Shown in pieces: positions 6,796 through 15,802 of a DNA stretch of 47,751 bases (its first letter is position 1; the number at the start of each line of letters is the position of its first letter). A model generated the notes under the pieces. That model made no database searches. It was not told where the DNA came from and saw only the letters and a program-made list of their open reading frames with translations. Source of the stretch: Micrococcales bacterium (GTDB lineage Bacteria > Actinomycetota > Actinomycetes > S36-B12 > CAIYMF01). Location of the stretch: positions 1 to 47,751 of the forward strand of contig JAHECT010000002.1 in the NCBI GenBank assembly GCA_024641605.1, given 5' to 3'. The position numbers and the translations under genes are program-made.

Positions 6796-6969
6796 ATGTC
6801 CGCCACTCTCGCCCTCGTCCCCGCCGTCCCCACGACGGCACCCGCGACCCGGACGTGGCCGGCCGTGCTGTCCGCGGCCGGTGTCGGCCTCGTCGCCGCG
6901 GCCCTCACCACGTGGTGGTGGGTCTCCAGCGTCGTCGTCTCGGTCCCCATCGGGGCGCCCGGGTTCTGA
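6796..6969 (+). CDS. Small single-helix membrane protein, TetR-controlled (57 aa)
   Basis: A 57-residue reading frame with a very strong ribosome-binding site, AAAGGAGG, ending 5 nt before the ATG. The first 20 residues are Ala/Pro/Thr-rich. One hydrophobic helix follows, roughly WPAVLSAAGVGLVAAALTTW, then WWVSSVVVSVPIGAPGF at the end. It is directly downstream of an operator-covered promoter divergent from tetR, so it is very probably the regulator's target. The thioredoxin gene follows but seems to have its own leaderless promoter. I recognise no family. Small tryptophan-rich membrane peptides can modulate pumps or stress sensors, but nothing here shows that. The promoter, operator and Shine-Dalgarno sequence make it a real gene despite its size. 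Confidence 0.65.
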   Translation: MSATLALVPAVPTTAPATRTWPAVLSAAGVGLVAAALTTWWWVSSVVVSVPIGAPGF

Positions 6970-6999
6970 CCGCCCCGCCGGTCCGCCCGGTCGGGTGTG

Positions 7000-7011
7000 G
7001 ACAATGGGTCC
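7000..7011 (+). promoter_or_regulatory. Leaderless -10 (GACAAT) for the thioredoxin gene
   Basis: GACAAT ends 6 nt before a GTG and no Shine-Dalgarno sequence lies between. This favours GTG 7012 over the upstream GTG at 6997. Confidence 0.45.
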
Positions 7012-7935
7012 GTGAGCACTCCTTCGGTCCCCCTGCGCGGCGCGGTCGACCTCGCCGCTGTCGCCGCCGCCCGCGAGGCGCAGTCCGCTGCCGAGCGCCG
7101 GATCGCCTCCGGCGAGGTCCCGCCGCCCGTCGGCGTCGTCGTCGACGTCACGGAGGCCAGTTTCCAGACCGAGGTGCTGGACCGGTCCTTCCAGGTGCCC
7201 GTGGTGATCGACCTCTGGGCGACCTGGTGTCAGCCGTGCCGGACGCTGTCACCGATCCTCGAGCAGCTCGCCGCTCAGGACGCCGGTGCCTGGGTCCTCG
7301 CCAAGGTCGACGTCGACGCGAACCCGCGCATCTCACAAGCATTCCAGGTTCAGTCGATCCCGACGGTCATGGCGGTCGTCAAGGGCCAGCCCGTGCCGCT
7401 CTTCCAGGGTGCCCTGCCCGAGCCCCAGGTCCGTCAATACCTCGACGAGCTGCTGCGCGTGGCCGCCGCCAACGGCGTGACCGGCCGCCTGGGCGAGGCG
7501 GCCCCGGCGGAGGAGCCGGCGGGCGACCCTCGCTTCGATGCCGCCTACGACGCCATCGAGGCGGCGGACTGGGACACCGCCGAGGCGGCGTACCGCTCGA
7601 TCCTCGACTCGTCGCCGACCGACGCCGACGCCCGGGCCGGCCTGCTGCAGGTGCAGCTGCTCCGCCGCACCGACGGGGTCGACCCCGAGGCAGCGGTCCA
7701 GGCGGCCGGGCAGGCCCCGGACTCGCTGGAGGCCCAGGCCACTGCGGCCGACGTCGAGCTGCTCTCCGGCCGGGTCGACGAGGCGCTGGCGCGGATGATC
7801 GAGCTCGTGCGCCGCACCGCGGGGGACGAGCGGGCCGCCGCCCGCGAGCACGTCCTGGCGCTGTTCACCCTCGTGGGCGACGGCGACCCGCGCGTGATCA
7901 CCGCGCGGACCGCCCTGGCGAACGCGCTCTTCTAG
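7012..7935 (+). CDS. Thioredoxin-TPR protein, CnoX/YbbN type
   Basis: A 307-residue cytoplasmic protein. A thioredoxin domain at about 45-150 carries WATWCQPCR. The CxxC motif is CQPC rather than CGPC; in the E. coli CnoX/YbbN family the active site is altered and the protein acts mainly as a holdase. The C-terminal 130 residues are helical with TPR-like repeats (DPRFDAAYDAIEAADWDTAEAAYRSIL and later copies) that match the YbbN tetratricopeptide region. Predicted role: chaperone and redox protection of unfolded proteins. Here both cysteines are present, so oxidoreductase activity is possible. Its stop codon overlaps the stop of the facing ferredoxin gene through the shared CTAG. Confidence 0.85.
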   Translation: MSTPSVPLRGAVDLAAVAAAREAQSAAERRIASGEVPPPVGVVVDVTEASFQTEVLDRSFQVPVVIDLWATWCQPCRTLSPILEQLAAQDAGAWVLAKVDVDANPRISQAFQVQSIPTVMAVVKGQPVPLFQGALPEPQVRQYLDELLRVAAANGVTGRLGEAAPAEEPAGDPRFDAAYDAIEAADWDTAEAAYRSILDSSPTDADARAGLLQVQLLRRTDGVDPEAAVQAAGQAPDSLEAQATAADVELLSGRVDEALARMIELVRRTAGDERAAAREHVLALFTLVGDGDPRVITARTALANALF

Positions 7936-8129
7936 TCCTCGATGCGGAGCGCCTGCGTCGGGCAGGCGTCCACCGCGCGCTCGACCAGCTCGCGCATCGC
8001 CTCGTCCGGCTCGGGCATGAGGACAGTGAGGTAGCCGCGGTCGTCCACCTCGAAGACCTCGGGCGCGGTGGCCATGCACACCGCGTTGCTCTTGCAGAGG
8101 GAGAAGTCGGCGACGACGCGGAAGCCCAT
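7932..8129 (-). CDS. Small 3Fe-4S ferredoxin
   Basis: A 65-residue ferredoxin of the type that feeds electrons to actinobacterial cytochromes P450 and related oxygenases. Cys12 and Cys18 (C-x5-C) and a late CPTQAL give three cluster cysteines. The position where a fourth cysteine would make a 4Fe-4S cluster is not cysteine, so a [3Fe-4S] cluster is expected. The start ATG has AAGGTGG upstream, and TAGGGT (complement of 8169-8174) may be the -10. No P450 or ferredoxin reductase is near it, so its redox partner must be elsewhere. Length and the PEVFEVDDRGYLTV and VERAVDACPTQAL segments are typical of this family. Confidence 0.88.
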   Translation of the reverse strand: MGFRVVADFSLCKSNAVCMATAPEVFEVDDRGYLTVLMPEPDEAMRELVERAVDACPTQALRIED

Positions 8130-8170
8130 GGCAGCCACCTTCGGTGAGGACGAACGCTGGGACCTCGACC

Positions 8171-9133
8171 CTATGCCGGAGGCTCCGTGTCGGCGCGCCG
8201 GATCGATCCGTCGAAGCGGTAGTCGCCGTAGCTGCGCTCGTCCTCGCGCGGCTCGACGTGCGTGGTGACCTCGACGTCGGGCAGGGCCGCGCGGACCTCC
8301 GACTCCACCTCCTCGACGATGTCGTGCGCCTGCTGCACCGTCCACGAGCCCGGCACGAGGACGTGCACCGTGACGAACCTGTGCCGCCCGCTCACGCGGG
8401 TCTGCAGCCCGTGGAAGGACACCTCGTCGCTGGTGCGGGCATCCAGCAGGCCGGTGAGACGGGTGAGCTCCTCGCGAGGGAGCGCCGCATCGAGCAGCCC
8501 GCTCGCCGAGCTGAGCACGAGCCGGGTACCCATCACGAGGATGTTGAGCGCGACGGCGATGGCGATGAGCGGGTCGAGGGGGAGCCACCCCGTGACTCCC
8601 ACCAGCAGCACGCCGACGATCACGCCGACGGAGGTCCAGACGTCGGTCATGAGGTGCTGCCCGTCGGCGACCAGGGTCGGCGAGCGGTGCCCGCGCCCGA
8701 CCCGGATCAGCAGCAGGCCGACGGCTCCGTTGACGACCGTGGCGACGAGCGTGATGGCCAGGCCCAGCCCGATCGCCTCCAGCGGCTGCGGCTCGAGCAG
8801 GCGGCGCACGGCGGCGACGAGGATGACCGCCGCGGCCACGAAGATCATGAGGCCCTCGAGCCCCGCCGAGAAGTACTCGGCCTTCCCATGGCCGTAGTGG
8901 TGGCTGTCGTCGGGCGGGCGCGCGGCCACGGTGAGGGCCACGAGCGCGATGACCGCGGCGACGAGATTGACCACGGATTCGGCCGCGTCCGACAGCAGCC
9001 CGACCGACCCGGTGACGAGGAACGCGCTGAGCTTGAGCCCGATCGTCAGCACGGCGGCGCCGATGGACAGCCAGGCGTAGCGCGTCAGGCCTGGCGACGC
9101 GGGGTCGTGCTCGTGCCCGTGCTCGCGGCCCAC
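8171..9133 (-). CDS. Cation diffusion facilitator (CDF) metal efflux protein
   Basis: A 320-residue metal/proton antiporter. Six transmembrane helices occupy about residues 20-210. Helix 2 carries SVGLLSDAAESVVNL and helix 5 carries HLMTDVWTS with the HxxxD metal pair of the family. The cytoplasmic loop HHYGHGKAEYFSAG is also characteristic. The C-terminal 90 residues form the soluble metal-binding domain (VSFHGLQTRVSGRHRFVTVHVLVPG, AHDIVEEVE). The start histidine cluster REHGHEHD is typical of Zn/Co/Fe transporters. I chose the GTG at 9133 because GAGGGGA lies 9 nt upstream; GTG 9142 would put it too close. Substrate metal is not certain: the helix-2 SDAAES pattern is common in Fe/Mn/Co exporters. 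Confidence 0.9.
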   Translation of the reverse strand: MGREHGHEHDPASPGLTRYAWLSIGAAVLTIGLKLSAFLVTGSVGLLSDAAESVVNLVAAVIALVALTVAARPPDDSHHYGHGKAEYFSAGLEGLMIFVAAAVILVAAVRRLLEPQPLEAIGLGLAITLVATVVNGAVGLLLIRVGRGHRSPTLVADGQHLMTDVWTSVGVIVGVLLVGVTGWLPLDPLIAIAVALNILVMGTRLVLSSASGLLDAALPREELTRLTGLLDARTSDEVSFHGLQTRVSGRHRFVTVHVLVPGSWTVQQAHDIVEEVESEVRAALPDVEVTTHVEPREDERSYGDYRFDGSIRRADTEPPA

Positions 9134-9245
9134 CGACCTCACTCCCCTCGCCGACTGGTGGTCACGACGTCAGCCTTCCACGGGCTCGGGCTCGGAGTCG
9201 CGGGCCTGGAGATCAGGACACGTAGTCTCACCGTGTGAGCCGTCC

Positions 9246-9902
9246 ATGACCGAGCCGCCGCAGGCTCTCCCGCGCCTCGTCCCGGCGATGGCGTGGGGAT
9301 TCATCATCGGCTCGGCGCTGTTCATGCTGGGAGTTCCCCTCAGCTCGGGCACGCTGCCCGTCACCGTGTCGGGCTGGACCTTCTTCACGGGGTCGCTCTT
9401 CTTCACCGGTGCGGCCTGGCTCCAGTTCGTCGTCGCCCGACGGGAGCTGCCCGCGGACGCGGTGCCGGCGGTACGGTGGAACCGGTGGATGCGCCCGCGG
9501 AGCACGGACTGGACGGCGGCGGCGGTGCAGCTCGCGGGGACCTTCGCCTTCAACGTCACCACCCTCGCCTCGGTGCTCGCCCTCGCGGGCACGGCCGATG
9601 TGTCGGCCGAGCGGGTCTGGCGGCCCGACGCCGTCGGATCGGTGCTCTTCCTGATGTCGAGCGCGATCGCCCTCGCACCGGAGGTGAGGGCCCGTCGCCA
9701 CACCCACGTCCGCAGCCGATCCTGGTCGGTGGCCGTCATCACCATGCTGGGCTCGGTGCTGTTCGGCATCTCCGCGGTCGGCGCCTTCCCCGAGGGCGAC
9801 GGCGTCCGCAACCTCGCCGCGGCGAACGCCGGCACCGTGCTCGGTGCGGCGTGCTTCCTCGTGGCCGCTGCGCTTCTCCTGCCCCCGCGGCGCCGGACGT
9901 GA
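9246..9902 (+). CDS. YrhK-domain integral membrane protein
   Basis: A 218-residue protein with about six hydrophobic helices in two similar halves. The first half has AMAWGFIIGSALFMLGVP and WTFFTGSLFFTGAAWLQF, and the second has GSVLFLMSSAIALAPEVRARR, then NAGTVLGAACFLVAAALLLP. This matches the layout of actinobacterial proteins annotated with a YrhK-like domain, whose function is not known. TAGTCT at 9223-9228 is a plausible -10, giving a short leader of about 10 nt to the ATG. It is divergent from the CDF gene and convergent with glutamate decarboxylase, with only 7 bp between stops. Confidence 0.7.
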   Translation: MTEPPQALPRLVPAMAWGFIIGSALFMLGVPLSSGTLPVTVSGWTFFTGSLFFTGAAWLQFVVARRELPADAVPAVRWNRWMRPRSTDWTAAAVQLAGTFAFNVTTLASVLALAGTADVSAERVWRPDAVGSVLFLMSSAIALAPEVRARRHTHVRSRSWSVAVITMLGSVLFGISAVGAFPEGDGVRNLAAANAGTVLGAACFLVAAALLLPPRRRT

Positions 9903-9909
9903 CGTCGCG

Positions 9910-11295
9910 TCAGTGATGGAAGCCGGGTGCTGCGTCCGGGTCCGCCCCACCGCCTCGCTCGAGACGCTCCACCACGCGACGCAGATCGTTCATGAGCAGC
10001 TCGGAGAGGTCGTGGCTGAACCCGCGCCGGACGACCACACGCAAGGCCGTCAGGTCCTCGCGGTTCGCGGGGAACGTGTACGCCGGCACCTGCCATCCTC
10101 GCTGGCGCAGGGCGTCAGAGACGTCGAACGCGGTATAGCCCGACACCTCCGGCTTGAGCGCGAACGCGAACACCGGGAGCTCGTCGCCCTTGGTGAGCAG
10201 CTGGAAGGGGCCGATCTCGGCGATCTCGGCGGACAGTCGCGTCGCCACCTCGCGTGCGTAGCCGTGGATCTTCGAGTACCCGTCGAAGCCGAGGCGCAGG
10301 AAGTTGTAGTACTGCGCGACCACCTGGGCGCCGGGGCGGGAGAAGTTGAGCGCGAACGTGGGCATGGTGTCGCCGAGATAGTTCACCCAGAAGATCAGGT
10401 CCTCCGGAAGGGCCGTGGCGTCGCGCCACAGGATCCAGCCCACTCCGGGGTAGACGAGACCGTACTTGTGCCCCGACGCGTTGATGCTGGCCACGCGAGG
10501 GAGCGCGAAGTCCCACGAGAGGTCGGGATCCAGGAACGGGGCGACGAAGGCACCGGAGGCGCCATCCACGTGGACGGGGATGTCCAGACCCGTGCGGCTC
10601 TGCAGGTCGTCGAGCGCCGCGCAGATCTCGGCCACGGGCTCGTAGCTTCCGTCGAAGGTCGATCCGAGCACGGCGATCACACCGATGGTGTTCTCGTCGC
10701 ACAGTGCCACCGCGCCGTCGGCCGACAGGTGGTAGCGGTCGCCGTCCATCGGCACCAGGCGCATCTCGACGTCCCAGTAGTTGGCGAACTTCTCCCAGCA
10801 GATCTGGACGTTGATGCCCATCACGATGTTGGGCTTGTCGGTGGGCAGGCCCGCCGCCGCGCGGCGCTGCTGCCACCGTCGCTTGAGGGCGAGGCCCCCG
10901 AGCATGGCCGCCTCGCTCGATCCGGTCGTGGAGCAACCCGTCGCTCGTCCTTCCTCGGTCGCGTGCCACAGGCGACTGAGGATCTCGACGCAGCGGGACT
11001 CGAGCTCCGCCGTCTGCGGGTACTCGTCCTTGTCGATCATGTTCTTGTCGAGGCACTCGGCCATGAGCCGCTCGGCGTGGGGTTCCATCCACGTCGTCAC
11101 GAACGTGGCGAGGTTCATCCGGGCGTTCCCGTCGAGCATGAGCTCGTCGTGGATCACCTGGTAGGCGACCTCCGGCCCCGTCTCGACCAACGGGAGCGAG
11201 TGGCGCGGGATCCCCTCCTGGGTCAGGAGCAGCATCGGGTCCACGGCGAGCGTCCCCTTGTTGCGGGCCGGACGGGACGGGTGGGTCAGGGTCAT
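9910..11295 (-). CDS. gadB: Glutamate decarboxylase
   Basis: A 461-residue PLP enzyme converting glutamate to GABA and CO2 while consuming a proton. Length is close to the 466 residues of E. coli GadB. The PLP lysine is K277 in INASGHKYGLVYPGVGW. Other family segments are ATGCSTTGSSEAAMLGGLALKRRW, VHVDGASGAFVAPF and FALNFSRPGAQV. It ends in GFHH, resembling the pH-sensing C-terminal histidine tail of bacterial GadB. The ATG has GTGGAGGAACC just upstream. A longer in-frame extension upstream runs through glgB antisense and is not real. No GABA/glutamate antiporter is next to it, so a full acid-resistance system cannot be claimed from this window. GABA production for a shunt is the alternative. 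Confidence 0.95.
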   Translation of the reverse strand: MTLTHPSRPARNKGTLAVDPMLLLTQEGIPRHSLPLVETGPEVAYQVIHDELMLDGNARMNLATFVTTWMEPHAERLMAECLDKNMIDKDEYPQTAELESRCVEILSRLWHATEEGRATGCSTTGSSEAAMLGGLALKRRWQQRRAAAGLPTDKPNIVMGINVQICWEKFANYWDVEMRLVPMDGDRYHLSADGAVALCDENTIGVIAVLGSTFDGSYEPVAEICAALDDLQSRTGLDIPVHVDGASGAFVAPFLDPDLSWDFALPRVASINASGHKYGLVYPGVGWILWRDATALPEDLIFWVNYLGDTMPTFALNFSRPGAQVVAQYYNFLRLGFDGYSKIHGYAREVATRLSAEIAEIGPFQLLTKGDELPVFAFALKPEVSGYTAFDVSDALRQRGWQVPAYTFPANREDLTALRVVVRRGFSHDLSELLMNDLRRVVERLERGGGADPDAAPGFHH

Positions 11296-11423
11296 GGTTC
11301 CTCCACGGGTCCCTTCGAGTGTCCCGGGACGAGCGCATCCGCGGGTGCCGTTCACGAGAAGGACGAGACATGGACACGGGCGGTTCATGGAGCGGCGGAA
11401 CGTCCGCCCCCAGGGAGGGGCAG

Positions 11424-13652
11424 CTACGCGGGGCGCAGCCACAGGGCGCCGAGCGGAGGGACGCGCAGCGCGATGCTGTACGGCCGCCCGTGCCAGGGGA
11501 TCTCCTCCGCCTGGACCGTGCCCAGGTTGCCGACGCCGGAGCCGCCGTAGACCTCGGCGTCGGTGTTGAGCACCTCCGACCAGGCCCCGCCGTGGGGAAC
11601 ACCGATCCGGTACTCCTCGTGCGGCCCGCCGGAGAAGTTGACGACGCAGGCGAGGACCTCGCCGCCGTCGCCCCAGCGCAGCCACGAGAACGTGTTGCCG
11701 GCGGAGTCGTCGGCGTCGATCCACTCGAAGCCGCCGGAGTCGATGTCGCGCCGCCACAGGGCCGGCGAGTCCCGGTAGACGCGGTTGAGGTCGGCGACGC
11801 ACTGCTGGACGCCGCGGTGGTCGTGGTTGTCGAGCAGCCACCAGTCCAGGCCCCGGGCCTCGCTCCACTCCGCGTACTGCGCGAACTCCGAGCCCATGAA
11901 CAGCAGCTGCTTGCCCGGGTGGGCCCACATGAACGCGAGGTAGGCCCGGACGTTGGCGAGCTGCTGCCACCGGTCGCCGGGCATCTTCCCGATCAACGAC
12001 CCCTTGCCGTGGACGACCTCGTCGTGGCTGATGGGCAGGGTGTACTGCTCGCTCCAGGCGTAGACCATCGCGAAGGTCATCTCGTGGTGGTGCCACTGCC
12101 GGTGAATGGGTTCGCGCGCGACGTAGGAGAGCGTGTCGTTCATCCAGCCCATGTTCCACTTCAGGCCGAAGCCCAGGCCGCCGAGGTGCGTCGGCCTGGT
12201 GACGCCGGGCCACGCGGTCGACTCCTCCGCGATCATCACGACGCCGGGGGAGCGCTTGTAGGCGGTCGCGTTGGCCTCCTGGATGAACGCCACCGCCTCG
12301 AGGTTCTCCCTGCCGCCGTACTGGTTGGGCGTCCACTCGCCTTCCTTGCGCGAGTAGTCGAGGTAGAGCATCGAGGCCACGGCGTCGACCCGCAGCCCGT
12401 CGACGTGGAACTCCTCGAGCCAGTACGTGGCGTTGGCGACGAGGAAGTTGCGGACCTCACGCCGCCCGAAGTCGAAGACCAGCGTGCCCCAGTCCGGCTG
12501 CTCGCCGCGCCGCGGGTCCGCGTGCTCGTAGAGCGGCGTCCCGTCGAAGCGGGCCAGCGCCCACTCGTCCTTCGGGAAGTGGGCGGGGACCCAGTCGACG
12601 ATGACGCCGATGCCCGCCTGGTGCAGCCGGTCCACGAGGTGACGGAACTCGTCGGGCGACCCGAAGCGCGACGTCGGCGCGTAGTAAGAGGTGACCTGGT
12701 AGCCCCAGCTCGGCGCGTAGGGGTGCTCGGCGACGGGGAGGAACTCGACGTGGGTGAATCCGAGCTCGCTCACGTAGGCGGTGAGCTCCTCGGCGAGCGC
12801 GAGGTAGCCCAGGCCGGGACGCCACGAGCCCAGGTGGATCTCGTAGACGGACATGGGGGAGCGGTAGGGGTCGGTGCCGCGACGGCGCTCCATCCAGGCG
12901 TCGTCGCGCCACTGGTAGTGCGAGGTGAACACGACCGACGCGGTCGCCGGCGGGTGCTCGGTGTGCCGGGCCATGGGGTCGGCCTTGGTGCGCCAGACGC
13001 CGTCCCCGCCGAGGATCTCGAACTTGTAGGTCGTCCCGGAGCCGAGGCCGGGCAGGAAGAGCTCCCACACCCCGCTGCTGCCGAGGGATCTCATGGGGCT
13101 GCCCGTGCCGTCCCAGTGGTTGAGCTCCCCGACCACGCGGACCCCGTGCGCGTTGGGCGCCCATACGGCGAACGAGGTCCCGTGCACGTCGCCCAGGGCG
13201 GAGGGGTAGGAGCGTTCGTGCGCGCCCAGGACCGTCCACAGCGTCTCGTGGCGCCCCTCGCCGATGAGGTGCAGGTCCATCTCGCCGAGCGTCGGCAGGA
13301 AGCGGTAGGGGTCGTCGACGACCTGGGTGTCCCCGTCGTAGTCGACCTCGAGGCGGTAGTCGGGCACGTCGGGCAGGTCGAGGACCCCGGCCCACACGCC
13401 CGCGTGCTCGTGGTCGAGCCGGTGCCGCTGCTCCGAGCCCGACGCGTCGCGGGTGAGGACGTGCACGGAGGCGGCCCACGGGCGCAGGACGCGCACCGTG
13501 ACCTTGCCGCGGTAGGGGTGCGGGCCGAGAATCGCGTGCGGATCGTGGTGGGCGCCGTCGACGAGGCGCTGCAGGTCGGCGGTCGCCACGGGGGCCAGGT
13601 CGGAGGGCGGCTCCGGCGGGACGGAGCCCGATCGTGACGAGGACGTGGCCAT
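11424..13652 (-). CDS. glgB: 1,4-alpha-glucan branching enzyme (GH13)
   Basis: A 742-residue enzyme that creates alpha-1,6 branches in glycogen-like glucan. The N-terminal CBM48-like modules ([16 protein letters not shown], then [22 protein letters not shown]) precede the GH13 barrel. Catalytic residues sit in [17 protein letters not shown] (Asp nucleophile) and [13 protein letters not shown] (Glu), and [19 protein letters not shown] is the conserved region IV. The C-terminal beta-domain ends in [12 protein letters not shown]. It starts 3 bp after the glgE stop, so glgE-glgB form an operon. In mycobacteria this pairing makes branched alpha-glucan from maltose-1-phosphate. Long reading frames on the opposite strand are shadows. 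Confidence 0.97.
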   Translation of the reverse strand: MATSSSRSGSVPPEPPSDLAPVATADLQRLVDGAHHDPHAILGPHPYRGKVTVRVLRPWAASVHVLTRDASGSEQRHRLDHEHAGVWAGVLDLPDVPDYRLEVDYDGDTQVVDDPYRFLPTLGEMDLHLIGEGRHETLWTVLGAHERSYPSALGDVHGTSFAVWAPNAHGVRVVGELNHWDGTGSPMRSLGSSGVWELFLPGLGSGTTYKFEILGGDGVWRTKADPMARHTEHPPATASVVFTSHYQWRDDAWMERRRGTDPYRSPMSVYEIHLGSWRPGLGYLALAEELTAYVSELGFTHVEFLPVAEHPYAPSWGYQVTSYYAPTSRFGSPDEFRHLVDRLHQAGIGVIVDWVPAHFPKDEWALARFDGTPLYEHADPRRGEQPDWGTLVFDFGRREVRNFLVANATYWLEEFHVDGLRVDAVASMLYLDYSRKEGEWTPNQYGGRENLEAVAFIQEANATAYKRSPGVVMIAEESTAWPGVTRPTHLGGLGFGLKWNMGWMNDTLSYVAREPIHRQWHHHEMTFAMVYAWSEQYTLPISHDEVVHGKGSLIGKMPGDRWQQLANVRAYLAFMWAHPGKQLLFMGSEFAQYAEWSEARGLDWWLLDNHDHRGVQQCVADLNRVYRDSPALWRRDIDSGGFEWIDADDSAGNTFSWLRWGDGGEVLACVVNFSGGPHEEYRIGVPHGGAWSEVLNTDAEVYGGSGVGNLGTVQAEEIPWHGRPYSIALRVPPLGALWLRPA

Positions 13653-13655
13653 GGG

Positions 13656-15689
<2,034 letters not shown>

Positions 15690-15702
15690 CGGTTCCAGCG
15701 TA
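15690..15702 (-). promoter_or_regulatory. Leaderless -10 (TACGCT) for glgE
   Basis: TACGCT read leftward ends 7 nt before the glgE ATG with no Shine-Dalgarno sequence between. Confidence 0.45.
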
Positions 15703-15790
15703 TCCACGTAACAGGATGACGCGGACGCTGAAACCCGATGAACATCATGTAACCGGCGGGTGGGCTCTGCCCCCGTGGAGGGGCTGCGCC

Positions 15791-15802
15791 TAGATTGGCC
15801 CG
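15791..15802 (+). promoter_or_regulatory. Leaderless -10 (TAGATT) for glgP
   Basis: TAGATT (15791-15796) lies 6 nt before the glgP GTG. The 88 bp between this hexamer and the glgE -10 must hold any shared control of the glucan genes. GATGAACATC at about 15737 is a small dyad there. Confidence 0.5.

Noticed and set aside
11296-12336. An N-terminal extension of glutamate decarboxylase
   Set aside because: The added residues are antisense to glgB and have no decarboxylase similarity; a strong Shine-Dalgarno sequence precedes ATG 11295.
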